Positions 44,006-53,558 of a stretch of 64,000 bases of DNA are shown in pieces (positions within the stretch are counted from its first letter, which is position 1; each line of letters starts with the position of its first letter). Made by a program: the position numbers and the translations under genes. Origin of the DNA: Sessilibacter corallicola (GTDB taxonomy: Bacteria; Pseudomonadota; Gammaproteobacteria; Pseudomonadales; Cellvibrionaceae); assembly GCF_021290925.1 (NCBI RefSeq), contig NZ_JAJSLX010000003.1, positions 434,001-498,000 on the forward strand, given 5' to 3'. The notes beneath the pieces are model-generated. The model saw only the letters and a program-made list of their open reading frames with translations, was not told the origin of the DNA and did no database searches.

Positions 44006-44881
44006 TTAGCAAATCGCTCGGTAGACAATCCCAGACTCAAACTGAACCATCTCGAATAAATCTTCAGTCGAAGATAATCCTTCAGAAGCTCCTAAAATTA
44101 ATATCCCACCTTTTACCAACTGAGTGTGAATCTTTTTAAGAATTTCACGTTTCAACTCAGGACTAAAATAAATTAAAACGTTCCGGCAAAATACAACGTC
44201 AAATTTACCCAGTCCGGTTAACGAGTCCACCAAGTTAACGATTTTAAAATTAATAAACTTTTTCAGCTCTTCTTTTACAACCCATTCGCTATCGCTTATT
44301 TGATCGAAATATCGATTTAAACGCTGATCAGACAAGCCTCTCTCAACCTCAGACTTGTCGTAACTGCCTTTTTTACATTGATCAATGACTTGTTTGGATA
44401 TATCCGACGCAACAATTTCAATGGGTTTTGACGTTAGCGCACTGTTTTTATCGTAGGCTTCACTAATCAACATCGCTAAAGAATAAGGCTCTTGCCCGGA
44501 AGAACAAGCAGCCGACCAGATTCTGGCCTTACCGATTTTCGAACCTAATAACTGCGGTAATAGCTGGCGTTCGAAATAATCGTAAGGATGACCATCGCGA
44601 AACCAGAACGTCTCGTTGGTGGTCATTGCGTCTAAAACAAGCTCTTTTAAATGCCCTTTTGTGGGATTTCCGAGCTGATCAGTCAGTTCTTTTGTCGATT
44701 TGAATCCGAACTCATCCAATATTTTTCTTAGACGAATACCGATTAAATAATGCTTACTGTCGGAAAGGTGAATGCCGCTGATTTTTTCTAAAAGATCAGC
44801 AAATTCTTTCAACTCAGAAGATGAAATTTGAGTCGTTGAAATACCGTTCTTAGATAGAGTATTTCCATTATCTGAATGCAT
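44006..44881 (-). CDS. cheR: chemotaxis protein methyltransferase CheR
   Basis: The 291-residue protein has a helical N-terminal domain (LLEKISGIHLSDSKHYLIGIRLRKIL) and an SAM-binding methyltransferase domain with ETFWFRDGHPYDYF, ARIWSAACSSGQEPYSLAM and FDVVFCRNVLIYFSPE. It methylates glutamates of chemoreceptors using SAM. It lies directly downstream of cheV (98 nt apart, same strand), as in Pseudomonas, where cheR1-cheV sit beside flgA-flgMN. Probably transcribed from the sigma-28 promoter of cheV. Confidence 0.94.
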   Translation of the reverse strand: MHSDNGNTLSKNGISTTQISSSELKEFADLLEKISGIHLSDSKHYLIGIRLRKILDEFGFKSTKELTDQLGNPTKGHLKELVLDAMTTNETFWFRDGHPYDYFERQLLPQLLGSKIGKARIWSAACSSGQEPYSLAMLISEAYDKNSALTSKPIEIVASDISKQVIDQCKKGSYDKSEVERGLSDQRLNRYFDQISDSEWVVKEELKKFINFKIVNLVDSLTGLGKFDVVFCRNVLIYFSPELKREILKKIHTQLVKGGILILGASEGLSSTEDLFEMVQFESGIVYRAIC

Positions 44882-44979
44882 TATATAAACTCTGGGAAAT
44901 CACAAAGTTGCTTGTTTGAATGGTTTAAATCTTGTTGACCTATTCATAAACTCAATTAAATAGGCCAACAAGTGATTCG

Positions 44980-45936
44980 TTACTCTTCGTTTTCCTCAAG
45001 TAAACTTTCTCCCGTCATTTGCAATACACGGTCGTTAACCAAGCGCGCAAGATCATCGGGATGAAATTTAGCAACAAAGCTGTCTGCACCCACTTTCTTC
45101 ACCATTGCTTCATTAAACACACCGCTCAAAGACGTATGCAAAACAATGAATAAAGACGCTAACGCAGGATTAGCACGAATCTCAGCGGTAAAGGTATAAC
45201 CGTCCATTTCTGGCATTTCAATATCAGAAATAATTAAAATTAATTCTTCCGCAACATCTTTCCCTTCGCTAACTAAAGACTCTAAATACTCCAGCGCCTC
45301 ACGACCGTCCTTTCTCAACGTCGTTTTAATGCCCATTTGCTCAACGACGCGTTGAATTTGCTTGCGAGCAATCATGGAATCATCAACGATTAAAATGTGC
45401 TTCTGAATAACTTTTTCTCCGATACCGTCTTCGATAACACCGGAGCTAATTTCTTCAGATAACGGACTTACCTCTGCCAATATTTTTTCAACATCGATAA
45501 TTTCAACCATCTGATTTTCAATTTGAGTGACTGCCGTCAGATAGTTTTCTTTACCAACCCCCTTTGGTGGCGGATGAATAGATTCCCAATTTATATTGAT
45601 AATACGTTCGACTGAACCAACTAAAAATCCCTGAGTCGATCGATTGTATTCCGTGATAATAACAAAACATTTTTCGATATCATCCAACGGACCACGACCG
45701 ATAGAAAGGTTCATATCCATAACGGCAATGGTACCGCCGCGGATATGCGCCACGCCTCTTACTACAGGATGACGATTGGGGATTTCATTTAATGGGGGGC
45801 ATTGCAGAACTTCTTTAACCTTAAAAACGTTAATACCGTAGGTTTGCTCCCCTTTAAGCGTAAACAGCAGTAGCTCTAGCCTATTCTGTCCAACCAATTG
45901 GGTTCGTTGGTTAACACTATCTAATACACCTGCCAT
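44980..45936 (-). CDS. cheV: chemotaxis coupling/adaptation protein CheV
   Basis: The 318-residue protein has a CheW-like coupling domain (about 18-160) and a receiver domain (about 178-305). The receiver has the acidic pair D185/D186 and the phospho-acceptor D238 (SDIEMPEMDG), followed by HTSLSG and a conserved Lys. CheV couples receptors to CheA and adjusts signalling through phosphorylation. It reads away from flgA, and a sigma-28 promoter with near-perfect match lies about 110 nt upstream. Confidence 0.95.
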   Translation of the reverse strand: MAGVLDSVNQRTQLVGQNRLELLLFTLKGEQTYGINVFKVKEVLQCPPLNEIPNRHPVVRGVAHIRGGTIAVMDMNLSIGRGPLDDIEKCFVIITEYNRSTQGFLVGSVERIININWESIHPPPKGVGKENYLTAVTQIENQMVEIIDVEKILAEVSPLSEEISSGVIEDGIGEKVIQKHILIVDDSMIARKQIQRVVEQMGIKTTLRKDGREALEYLESLVSEGKDVAEELILIISDIEMPEMDGYTFTAEIRANPALASLFIVLHTSLSGVFNEAMVKKVGADSFVAKFHPDDLARLVNDRVLQMTGESLLEENEE

Positions 45937-46043
45937 GAGTAGCCTCTAAGGATTAAACTCCTGTCTTCGATCAAAGCATGCTTCGATCGGCATAACGATT
46001 GCTTTTTAAGCATAGTCACAAAAAACTTGCAGTGACTGACAAT

Positions 46044-46070
46044 TTTACGGCGTCAAACGGAAAAACTTTA
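46044..46070 (-). promoter_or_regulatory. sigma-28 (FliA) promoter of cheV
   Basis: On the minus strand TAAAGTTT (-35) is followed by exactly 11 nt and GCCGTAAA (-10), against the consensus TAAAGTTT-N11-GCCGATAA. It points to cheV, whose ATG is at 45936. Confidence 0.8.
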
Positions 46071-46113
46071 AACCAATCTATTTAAAAGAAAGTAATTACA
46101 GAATAGGACAATA

Positions 46114-46878
46114 ATGATCTTCCGACCTGCTGGATTCACGTTATTTTTATCAAGTATTAGATGCGGATTATGGATCTTGCCTGGCCTAGCATTGTTCTTT
46201 TTTACGATTGTTCTATCGCAATCAGCACATTCTCAAACCAATAAAACAGAGTCTTTAAAAGAAATTACTGACTTTGTAAAAAATCAATTACAACAATCTT
46301 ATGAATTTGAACCCCATTATTCAGAAGTAAAAATAATTGTTAATAATCTTGATAATCGGTTACGCCTTCCACGTTGTTCCGATCTCTGGAGTGTCAAAAT
46401 TCCGTCGAATTTATCCGCGGGCAGAATTACCGTTCCAGTTGAATGCAATTCCGGTCATACCTGGCAGGTATTTGTAACCGCTGAAATAAAGCTAATGATA
46501 GAAGTAGTAGTTGCTAAACATTCGATTCGAAGAGGTGAGATTTTGATGGACAATGATTTAATTGATACCGTGATGGATATGTCAAATCTTCGTCAGGGGT
46601 ATTTGATAGACAAGAAAGACGCTGTTGGCTACGAACTAAAAAGGAATGTAGCACTCGGAGAACCCCTGCGGCATCAGATCTTGGCGATGCCCATGGTAAT
46701 CAGCCGCGGTGAGATGGTTTCTATATCCGCAGTCTCATCGGCAATGTCGGTTGAAGCCTCAGGAACGGCGTTATCGAATGGCAGAGTTGGAGATCTTATA
46801 CGCGTTCGAAATAACAGAAGTGGTCGTATAGTCCAGGCGAAAGTAAAAGCGCCCGGAAAAGTAGAGATCACGCTGTAA
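46114..46878 (+). CDS. flgA: flagellar P-ring assembly chaperone FlgA
   Basis: The 254-residue periplasmic protein has an N-terminal hydrophobic signal (about 16-41). It has the LRLPRCSDLWSVKIP segment, a SAF-like domain (VVAKHSIRRGEILMDNDLIDTV, LKRNVALGEPLRHQIL) and the C-terminal VSISAVSSAMSVEASGTALSNGRVGDLIRVRNNRSGRIVQAKV typical of FlgA. It helps FlgI form the P ring around the rod. ATAGGAC precedes the start. It is divergent from cheV. Confidence 0.93.
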   Translation: MIFRPAGFTLFLSSIRCGLWILPGLALFFFTIVLSQSAHSQTNKTESLKEITDFVKNQLQQSYEFEPHYSEVKIIVNNLDNRLRLPRCSDLWSVKIPSNLSAGRITVPVECNSGHTWQVFVTAEIKLMIEVVVAKHSIRRGEILMDNDLIDTVMDMSNLRQGYLIDKKDAVGYELKRNVALGEPLRHQILAMPMVISRGEMVSISAVSSAMSVEASGTALSNGRVGDLIRVRNNRSGRIVQAKVKAPGKVEITL

Positions 46879-46926
46879 TTTTGAGATTGATCTGAGTCTT
46901 CTATCAATTTAAAGTCAAAAAATATC

Positions 46927-46953
46927 TAAAGTTTGCTACAGCAGTGCCGATAC
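46927..46953 (+). promoter_or_regulatory. sigma-28 (FliA) promoter of flgM
   Basis: TAAAGTTT, an 11-nt spacer and GCCGATAC match the sigma-28 consensus at all but one position. It lies about 107 nt upstream of the flgM start, consistent with flgM being induced when FliA is freed. Confidence 0.88.
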
Positions 46954-47060
46954 GCTAATGAGAAACCTGTTTTCCTTAATGGAAGGCAGTGATAAACGCT
47001 CAATGCCATCAGTACATTTGGAACACCAGCATTGAAGAACCTAAATTATGGTGAAATAGC

Positions 47061-47378
47061 ATGGCTATCAACAACGTAAATGCAAACACGACCGCAGCCA
47101 ACGCGAGCGTACAGCGGCAAGCTAGCCCAGAAACACAGTCACGATTAGCGTCTAACAACGTGCCTCAAGGCGATCATGAGCCCGTGGGAGCAGGAAATTC
47201 TGTCTCCATTAGCTCACAAGCCAGCCGTTTGAGTGAAGCAGAATCTCGGTTATCTTCCGTTAATGAAGTGAACCAAGAGAGAGTCGAAAGTATCCGCGCT
47301 TCTATTAATGAAGGTACATTCGAAATTAACGCTGAATCTATTGCTGAAAATTTATTAGAACAAGATAATTTTTTCTAA
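47061..47378 (+). CDS. flgM: anti-sigma-28 factor FlgM
   Basis: The 105-residue, mostly disordered protein has an N-terminus rich in Asn/Ala/Gln/Ser. Its C-terminal half, SVSISSQASRLSEAESRLSS followed by RVESIRASINEGTFEINAESIAENLLEQ, is the FliA-binding region of FlgM. It holds FliA inactive until exported through the finished hook. The gene follows a sigma-28 promoter and ends at its own terminator, separating it from flgN. Confidence 0.93.
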   Translation: MAINNVNANTTAANASVQRQASPETQSRLASNNVPQGDHEPVGAGNSVSISSQASRLSEAESRLSSVNEVNQERVESIRASINEGTFEINAESIAENLLEQDNFF

Positions 47379-47414
47379 ATTAATCAGAAGTTCTTATATT
47401 TTCAACGTAAATTA

Positions 47415-47449
47415 GCACCGTATTATTTTTATAAATAGCGGTGCTTTTT
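47415..47449 (+). terminator. intrinsic terminator between flgM and flgN
   Basis: GCACCG and CGGTGC pair around an AT-rich loop and are followed by TTTTT. flgM and flgN are usually joined in one transcript; this terminator may limit or attenuate flgN expression. Confidence 0.75.
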
Positions 47450-47643
47450 CCTGCCTGCTTCTTGTGTCTACTTTTCCTTCCTATTTTTTATTTATTTATC
47501 CTCAAATTTTTTTGATTTAAGCAGATCATGGCCGGTCAATTGCAAATTCACAGAGTATTTTCAAAGCGGCAAATAATTGTCTCACTCAAAATTAAAAAAT
47601 TAAACTAACATAAAGTTTATCCTCTGTTTTCAAGGAGCATCAC

Positions 47644-48183
47644 ATGAGTCAGTGTCAACATGAAGTACCGCTACTATTACCTTCACATCAACAATTGATA
47701 GAGCATTTAGAATCAGAGCTAATTGCGGTCACTCAACTTGCTAAGCTTCTTGATAAAGAAAATTCACTGTTGAAAATGACTCAAGAGGAAATGTTGATTG
47801 ACCTAAATGAGGTGGTTGAGCATAAACAAGCGTGTATTAATCAGTTAGAAGAAAATGCTCAACAAAGAGATTTATGGACAGAGTTAGCGCAACAACAGAT
47901 ACCAGGAAATAAACCATTAAGCGTCCGTCAAAAACAAGCCATTAAACAAAAACAATGGTTAAAGCTTCTTGATGATGAACTTATAGAAAAATGGAATAAA
48001 ATCGAACAATTTATTTTAATTTGTAAACGCTTAAACTCAATCAATGGACGTTTAATTGGATTTCGGCGACAACGTAATAAACGAATCGAAGAATTATTGT
48101 TTGGAAATTCGCCAGCAACGACATACTCTGCAAGTGGCACAGCCATTAATACACGCGGCTATCAAAATAGTATTAGAGCATAA
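47644..48183 (+). CDS. flgN: flagellar export chaperone FlgN
   Basis: The 179-residue, largely alpha-helical protein has LIEHLESELIAVTQLAKLLDKENSLLK near the N-terminus, the standard FlgN helix, and a C-terminal RLNSINGRLIGFRRQRNKRIEELLFG that binds hook-filament junction proteins. It escorts FlgK and FlgL to export. CAAGGAG precedes ATG 47644. The final ~25 residues (AATTYSASGTAINT...) are slightly longer than in most homologues. The tRNA-Arg gene follows by 48 nt. Confidence 0.88.
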   Translation: MSQCQHEVPLLLPSHQQLIEHLESELIAVTQLAKLLDKENSLLKMTQEEMLIDLNEVVEHKQACINQLEENAQQRDLWTELAQQQIPGNKPLSVRQKQAIKQKQWLKLLDDELIEKWNKIEQFILICKRLNSINGRLIGFRRQRNKRIEELLFGNSPATTYSASGTAINTRGYQNSIRA

Positions 48184-48231
48184 AGATTAGCTTTTAAAGT
48201 CAAAAAATTTAGATATAATCGGTGGCATCGC

Positions 48232-48307
48232 CTCCCTATAGTTCAACAGGATAGAACGAGGGCCTCCTAAGCCCTAAATCCAGGTTCGAGTCCTGGTGGG
48301 GAGGCCA
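48232..48307 (+). tRNA. tRNA-Arg (CCT)
   Basis: The 76-nt sequence folds as a tRNA. The acceptor CTCCCTA pairs with TGGGGAG (one G-T pair), the D arm is GTTC/GAAC and the anticodon arm is AGGGC/GCCCT with loop CTCCTAA (anticodon CCT). The T arm is CCAGG-TTCGAGT-CCTGG, and the discriminator G is followed by encoded CCA. It reads AGG codons. Confidence 0.93.
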
Positions 48308-48336
48308 GTTATTGATCTTTTCTATCTGCGCGAATT

Positions 48337-49068
48337 ATGAACCTTCTTTTATTGTCCGATGAGCATTTCCTTTCACCTACAACAGCGAGCATCAGCGGCT
48401 ACCAATTTCAGCATTTAAAGCAGGTACACAAAGCCGAAATTGGAGATACTGTTAAGGTAGGTAGAATTAACGGTAACATCGGTGAAGGAAAAATCATTGA
48501 AATACACGCTGATCACGCTCTGATGGATCTCCATCTGTCGATTACTCCCCCACAACCGATTCCGATCACGTTAATATTGGCATTGCCTCGCCCCAAAATG
48601 CTAAAACGCATTCTTCAAACCATAGCAACGATTGGAGTAAAACACGTTTTCCTGATAAACAGCTACCGGGTTGAAAAAAGCTACTGGCACTCTCCTCTTT
48701 TGCATGAAGACAAAATCCGAGAAAATTTAATACTCGGCCTCGAACAAGGCGTTGATACGACCTTACCCGTAATAACAACAAAAAAGCGGTTCAAACCCTT
48801 TGTTGAAGATGAACTGCCAGCTATATCTGAAAACAACCGAGTGATTGTTGGACACCCTAAAGCGAGTGTTCCCTGCCCCCAGAATTTGACTGAGCCCGTT
48901 ACACTTATTATTGGCCCAGAAGGTGGATTTATTCCCTACGAAATCGATTTACTCTGCGCCAATGGCGCTGAAAGCTTTAACTTAGGACCTAGAATTTTAC
49001 GCGTCGAACAGGCAATTCCGGCACTTGTTTATCGCCTTTTAGCGGATCAAGCGCTATCTATTGGCTAA
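48337..49068 (+). CDS. rsmE: 16S rRNA (uracil-1498-N3)-methyltransferase
   Basis: The 243-residue SPOUT-family methyltransferase has an N-terminal PUA-like domain (YQFHLKQVHKAEIGD-type stretch, DGEGKIIEIH region) and the knotted SAM-binding domain with LALPRPKMLKRILQTIATIGV and the signature VTLIIGPEGGFIPYEIDLL, ending LGPRILRVEQAIPALVYRL. It methylates N3 of U1498 in 16S rRNA. It follows the tRNA gene on the same strand. Length fits RsmE. Confidence 0.93.
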   Translation: MNLLLLSDEHFLSPTTASISGYQFQHLKQVHKAEIGDTVKVGRINGNIGEGKIIEIHADHALMDLHLSITPPQPIPITLILALPRPKMLKRILQTIATIGVKHVFLINSYRVEKSYWHSPLLHEDKIRENLILGLEQGVDTTLPVITTKKRFKPFVEDELPAISENNRVIVGHPKASVPCPQNLTEPVTLIIGPEGGFIPYEIDLLCANGAESFNLGPRILRVEQAIPALVYRLLADQALSIG

Positions 49069-49241
49069 TTATAAGAATTGATTTTGTGAATATTAGTAAT
49101 AGCCGCTAAAATTAATCAGAAAGCACTGAGAAATCTTACCAGTCTTTAAAATTCGGGAACTCAATGAGAAACTGAATAAAAAGAGATACAGATTGAAAAA
49201 TAGAAAGAGAATGAACTGACCATTGCTATTCGTGTATTTCA

Positions 49242-51104
49242 GTGAACCATTTAATAAACTTAAAGCGTTTATTACTCTACCTGCTTTTAGTAGTAATTTT
49301 AGTAGTAATAGCGTTTACCTCAGTTAACACTTGGTCTAAATCACCTACTCCACTTTCTACGAACACAAATATTAGCAACAACTTAGATACAGAATTAATT
49401 CAGCAAGATTATATTAATCATTTAATAACGTTGAATCATGCCCTGCTGTTAGCTTATCAAGCGAGCCATGAAAAAAAACTTCATGAAGGGGTTTCTCAAT
49501 CACTCTCACATGAGCCAACACTATTTGGAAACAGTCAACCTGATTTTATCAATGCATTAGATACGCTTATCGCTCACTCGGAACAAATTGGCACTATCCC
49601 TTATTTTATGAATAAACAGCACAAAAATTTTATTGAGAAAACCTATCTTTTTTATGACAAAACAACACAAAAAAATCAAGAATTCTACAACGACAGCTTT
49701 CTACCTACCCTCAAAGAATACATCGCAGAAGTAGCACAACAACTGGAGCTACACTCACTTTTTATAAACTCAAACAATGAAAACAAAAAAGTAATTCATT
49801 TAAATAGTTTGAAAAATAAAGAGACAATACTGCTGTTAGACAACTACAAACGCATAACAGATATTTTGTCAGAAAGAACAATCACCATTGAAAAAAGAAC
49901 CACTTTAATACAACAATCAAAACAACTGTTAAACATCACACAAAAAATCGATCTGTATAGCAATTTCACTGAAGATAAAGTCAACAATACGTTTTCGGAA
50001 AGCCCCGCTAGAAATTATTTTTACACCATTCAAAAAAGATTAATCAACGAACCAGAGAAAGTAATTTCTACACTCTACCCTTCGACAGAAGAGTGGTTTG
50101 AAAACACCAATGGATTGGTAAAATCACCCGAAATACAGTTCATAAGGAGTTCTCGAAGAGACGCCAATACAACTGAAAAAATAAACAATAAATTTTCTGA
50201 AGATGTGCTTAAAAAATCAGTAAAAAACAGCATACCAGCACCAGCACCAGCACCAGCACCAGCACCAGCACCTAATAGCGTAATCCTTACACTCTCTATT
50301 TTATGTACTTTGTTGTTCTTTGGTTTATTGTATTTTTTCTTTAGATATACAAAGACAAAAAAGCAGTTTTCAATCAAGGGCAAAAAACAATGCGACGACC
50401 ATGGCAAACAGGTTGATCAGTTATCGTCAAATATAGAACAGTTAACTACTCATATAACTTTATTGAAATCTGAAAACGAAAAGTCTGAAAAGGAAACTCT
50501 CGCGTTAAAAAATCAATCGCTCACTCTACAGCAGAAATTAGAGACTACCGAAGCAAGATTAGCGACGATTGTGCAAAACAGCCTATATGAAGATAAAAAG
50601 CCGGACTATCTCATTTCAAAAACATTGGATTCAAATGAATTAAAACAAGAAATCAAACAGTGTTTTTCGAGCATGTTAACGATCATCGATGATGAACATC
50701 AATCTTCGACTAAAAACCGCCCTATTATCAAACAAGGGGTTGAAGATATTAAAAAGTTATCGGAAAAAACCAACTTAATTGCTCTTAATGCCGCAATTGA
50801 AGCCGCCAGAGTCGGTGAAGCTGGTAGAGGCTTTAGCGTAGTCGCCGATGAGATTAGGGATCTCGCACAAAAAAGCAATGAACTCACAGAAGTGCTCTTC
50901 CAACATATAAATACAACAGATTCCGGTGAGCAGAAGATGTCCGACAAAGAGCAGTTATTAGATACTTTAGCCGAAACTCTGGTCATGAAATTCATAGAGC
51001 TGCTAGAAGCGGTAGAGTTAGATCGTAGTACTTCCCTAACCGAAAATAACACCAAGGCAATACAAGCCGAAATCTCTGAAATTATCGAGACACTAAAAAA
51101 TTAA
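49242..51104 (+). CDS. atypical methyl-accepting-chemotaxis-like protein
   Basis: This 620-residue protein has an N-terminal membrane helix (about 9-28), a long extracytoplasmic region (30-325), a Pro-Ala linker coded by six CCAGCA repeats (about 332-344), a second membrane helix (about 345-367) and a cytoplasmic coiled coil (375-450). It lacks HAMP. A conserved MCP core, [37 protein letters not shown], lies at about 510-546, but the C-terminal return helix is short and its tip diverges ([10 protein letters not shown]). Signalling may be unusual. The GTG start at 49242 lacks a strong ribosome-binding site, though it precedes the natural signal-anchor. Ligand unknown. Confidence 0.8.
   Translation: MNHLINLKRLLLYLLLVVILVVIAFTSVNTWSKSPTPLSTNTNISNNLDTELIQQDYINHLITLNHALLLAYQASHEKKLHEGVSQSLSHEPTLFGNSQPDFINALDTLIAHSEQIGTIPYFMNKQHKNFIEKTYLFYDKTTQKNQEFYNDSFLPTLKEYIAEVAQQLELHSLFINSNNENKKVIHLNSLKNKETILLLDNYKRITDILSERTITIEKRTTLIQQSKQLLNITQKIDLYSNFTEDKVNNTFSESPARNYFYTIQKRLINEPEKVISTLYPSTEEWFENTNGLVKSPEIQFIRSSRRDANTTEKINNKFSEDVLKKSVKNSIPAPAPAPAPAPAPNSVILTLSILCTLLFFGLLYFFFRYTKTKKQFSIKGKKQCDDHGKQVDQLSSNIEQLTTHITLLKSENEKSEKETLALKNQSLTLQQKLETTEARLATIVQNSLYEDKKPDYLISKTLDSNELKQEIKQCFSSMLTIIDDEHQSSTKNRPIIKQGVEDIKKLSEKTNLIALNAAIEAARVGEAGRGFSVVADEIRDLAQKSNELTEVLFQHINTTDSGEQKMSDKEQLLDTLAETLVMKFIELLEAVELDRSTSLTENNTKAIQAEISEIIETLKN
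50235..50270 (+). repeat. CCAGCA hexanucleotide repeat, 6 copies
   Basis: Six perfect copies of CCAGCA code an alternating Pro-Ala linker next to the second membrane helix of the MCP-like protein. Copy-number changes by slippage would alter linker length by two residues each while keeping the frame. Confidence 0.95.
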
Positions 51105-51127
51105 AATCCAGTGCCCGAAATAAAAAA

Positions 51128-51148
51128 ACCACTCCAGATTGGAGTGGT
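51128..51148. terminator. bidirectional terminator
   Basis: ACCACTCC pairs with GGAGTGGT around AGATT, flanked by AAAAAA and TTTTT, so it works in both directions between the convergent MCP-like and hppD genes. Confidence 0.85.
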
Positions 51149-51189
51149 TTTTCGCTTAACAAATACAATTGATTCGAGTGCAAGATAAC

Positions 51190-52215
51190 TCAGATAACGC
51201 CACGTCGCTCTTGGTCTAGCTCAATAGAGTCAAACAACGCCTGGAAATTACCTTCACCAAAGCCTTTGTTACCTTTGCGTTCGATAAACTCGAAGAAGAT
51301 CGGACCAATGCTGTTCTTCGTAAAAATCTGAAGTAACAACCCGCCACCTTGAGCTTCACCACCATCAATCAAAATACGATGCTGTTGAAGAGCTTCCATA
51401 TCTTCACCATGACCAGGTACACGTTCTTCAACCTGCTCATAGTAGGTATCTAATGTGTCTTGGAAAGGAATACCGTTGGATTTAAGTGAACCAACAGTAT
51501 CGAAAATATCGTCGCATAGCAGAGCAATATGCTGAATGCCTTCACCGTTGTACTCTTCTAGGTATTCTGCAATTTGAGACTTGTCATCTTTCGACTCATT
51601 CAGAGGAATCACAACTCTGCCGTTGGCGCTGGAGACAACCTCACTGAACAAACCCGTTTTTTTGCCGTTGATGTCAAATTTGCGAATTCGACTAAACCCA
51701 AAAACATCTTCATAAAATTTACACATACGGCTGACACCGCCGGTGTGCAAGTTATGAGTTAGGTGGTCAACACGAGCCAAGCTATTGGCACTGAATTTAT
51801 CGCAAGTTTTATCAAATCCAAATTTTTCAAATAGGGTGTGCTCATTAGCCTCATCAACTAAGTATATGATTGCAGCACCAACACCCTTAATAGCAGGAAT
51901 ACCAAGGTCGGCAGCTTCAGCAGGCTCGGCTCCTAAAGACAACGCTAATTCGTAGGTTTTTTGAGAATTGCCCACTTTAAAACCCATGGCGCTGGCGCCA
52001 CGAACATGCTTATTACGGAAAGCTTCTGCACTACCGCCAGAGGTAGGATTGGAAATAAAATTGATATCCGCGATATTGTAAAAGAACATGCCGTCTTTTT
52101 CGCGAACACTGAATCCCATTTGTTTGAATAGATCATCAAGCAATTCTGGATGGCTACCAGAAAACTCGATAAAAGAAATGTCTGTTACTTCTACAAAACT
52201 CTTATTTTCTTCCAT
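51190..52215 (-). CDS. hppD: 4-hydroxyphenylpyruvate dioxygenase
   Basis: The 341-residue enzyme of tyrosine degradation converts 4-hydroxyphenylpyruvate to homogentisate using Fe(II). The three iron ligands are visible: H151 (RVDHLTHN), H229 (GIQHIALLCDD) and E309 (FFEFIERKG). The C-terminal FGEGNFQALFDSIE is conserved. Length is usual for bacterial HPPD. It stands alone, so homogentisate genes must lie elsewhere, unless the product serves pyomelanin or quinone synthesis. The start is ATG 52215, preceded by AGGGAG. Confidence 0.93.
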   Translation of the reverse strand: MEENKSFVEVTDISFIEFSGSHPELLDDLFKQMGFSVREKDGMFFYNIADINFISNPTSGGSAEAFRNKHVRGASAMGFKVGNSQKTYELALSLGAEPAEAADLGIPAIKGVGAAIIYLVDEANEHTLFEKFGFDKTCDKFSANSLARVDHLTHNLHTGGVSRMCKFYEDVFGFSRIRKFDINGKKTGLFSEVVSSANGRVVIPLNESKDDKSQIAEYLEEYNGEGIQHIALLCDDIFDTVGSLKSNGIPFQDTLDTYYEQVEERVPGHGEDMEALQQHRILIDGGEAQGGGLLLQIFTKNSIGPIFFEFIERKGNKGFGEGNFQALFDSIELDQERRGVI

Positions 52216-52791
52216 TATTCGAACTCCCTTTTATACGATCACCATCAAAAATATAACTAATACTCAAAATACTAAAACCAACAACAGGTGAGGTGTAACG
52301 TTCACTAAAATTCATTAAACGATAGAATTAATCTAATATATTTAATATTAGTTAAATTTTAATTAATATCGGAATAGACGATTCGTTGAAATTTAAACAA
52401 CATACCTGTATTCGTTGTTGATACTCATCAAGAAAATGAGGTGCAAATAGCAGCGAACTCTAAACGAATAAAGATTTTAACCATTCAAGAATAAAAGCAT
52501 ATAACTAACGTGCTTAAAGACACCAAAGCACACAAACTGTGACTCATTAAACACTTTTTATGTGATGCAAGCTACAGTTATTCGACAACATTTCTTAAAA
52601 AGACCACTATTTTTGAAAAGAAAGTGTAAAGCAGAATAAAAAGATTTAACTGTTAGAACTAGAAGGAAAAACAGTCTGATTTTTAATCAATTTAGTTTTA
52701 TGATCATTCCATAATACGCGAGAAATAATCACTAAATCAGCGAGAATAGACGGCCTTTAAACGAGTTTTGAATTTTCATTTCATCGACAAA
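52216..52791. other. AT-rich intergenic region upstream of hppD
   Basis: The 576 nt hold the promoter of hppD and no gene. Poly-A/T tracts are frequent (for example TTTAATATTAGTTAAATTTTAATT near 52340). No convincing operator or hairpin was found by eye. Confidence 0.55.
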
Positions 52792-53361
52792 CTAAAACAA
52801 CTTAGTCTTTTCCAAGGACAACCATTCTCTCTTAAGTAAACTATAGCTGACTAAATCGTGATACCGGCCATTTAAAAATTCCCCTTCCCGAATTAACCCT
52901 TCGTTAACCATGTTCAGTTTAGTCGCAACCTTCCTGCTGGCCCAGTTACCGACACCAACATTGAGGTAAACTTTGTTAACACGCAAAGATTCAAAGGCAA
53001 AATGGATAAGAGTTTTGGCACACAACGTTGTTATATTTTTGCCGCAATATTCTTTAGCTAACCAGTAACCTAAAGTAATTGAATGACTGAGTGAATCGTA
53101 CGGGTGAAAACCGCAAACGCCTTGTATATTACCATCTATGAATATACCGCAAACTGGGCCCAGCCCCGCGTTAACTTGAATCTGAGTTGCCTCTATAAAC
53201 TGGATCGAATGCTCTACGCGAGTGTTGCCATCAATCCAAGGCAACCATTCACGTAAATGACTGCGATTTCTTTCGATTAACAAAAATAAATCGTCAGCGT
53301 CGCCTTTTTGAAGTGTTCTGAGCATGATTTGCTCATCTAAGGAATGAATTACACTTTCCAT
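52792..53361 (-). CDS. RimJ/RimL-type GNAT acetyltransferase
   Basis: The 189-residue GNAT protein is of the RimL/ribosomal-protein-serine acetyltransferase group. It shows LRTLQKGDADDLFLLIERNRSHLREWLPWID at the start, GICGFHPYD-like strand segments, GYWLAKEYCGKNI in place of the acetyl-CoA motif and LRVNKVYLNVGVGNWASRKVATKLNMVNEG at the end. The N-terminus of a ribosomal or other protein is a likely target, but the exact substrate is open. It is the only gene between the long AT-rich gap and slyD, which is divergent. Confidence 0.87.
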   Translation of the reverse strand: MESVIHSLDEQIMLRTLQKGDADDLFLLIERNRSHLREWLPWIDGNTRVEHSIQFIEATQIQVNAGLGPVCGIFIDGNIQGVCGFHPYDSLSHSITLGYWLAKEYCGKNITTLCAKTLIHFAFESLRVNKVYLNVGVGNWASRKVATKLNMVNEGLIREGEFLNGRYHDLVSYSLLKREWLSLEKTKLF

Positions 53362-53558
53362 ATCAATTTAAACTAAATAGTTAAAGACAATCCCAAGGCT
53401 TTCAACGAAAGCGTAGGTATCGATAAAAGCATTACCGTTTACTAAACAATAATTCAGTTGAGTAAATATACAAGGAAAGACTCAAATATAATTGACGAAG
53501 CGCACACGAGAGATTAGCGTTAGCACACGAATTTTGAAGTATGGAAAATCGAATTTAA

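Noticed and set aside
50075-50407. Minus-strand frame with a long Gly-Ala repeat
   Set aside because: It is the antisense of the CCAGCA repeat inside the MCP-like gene.
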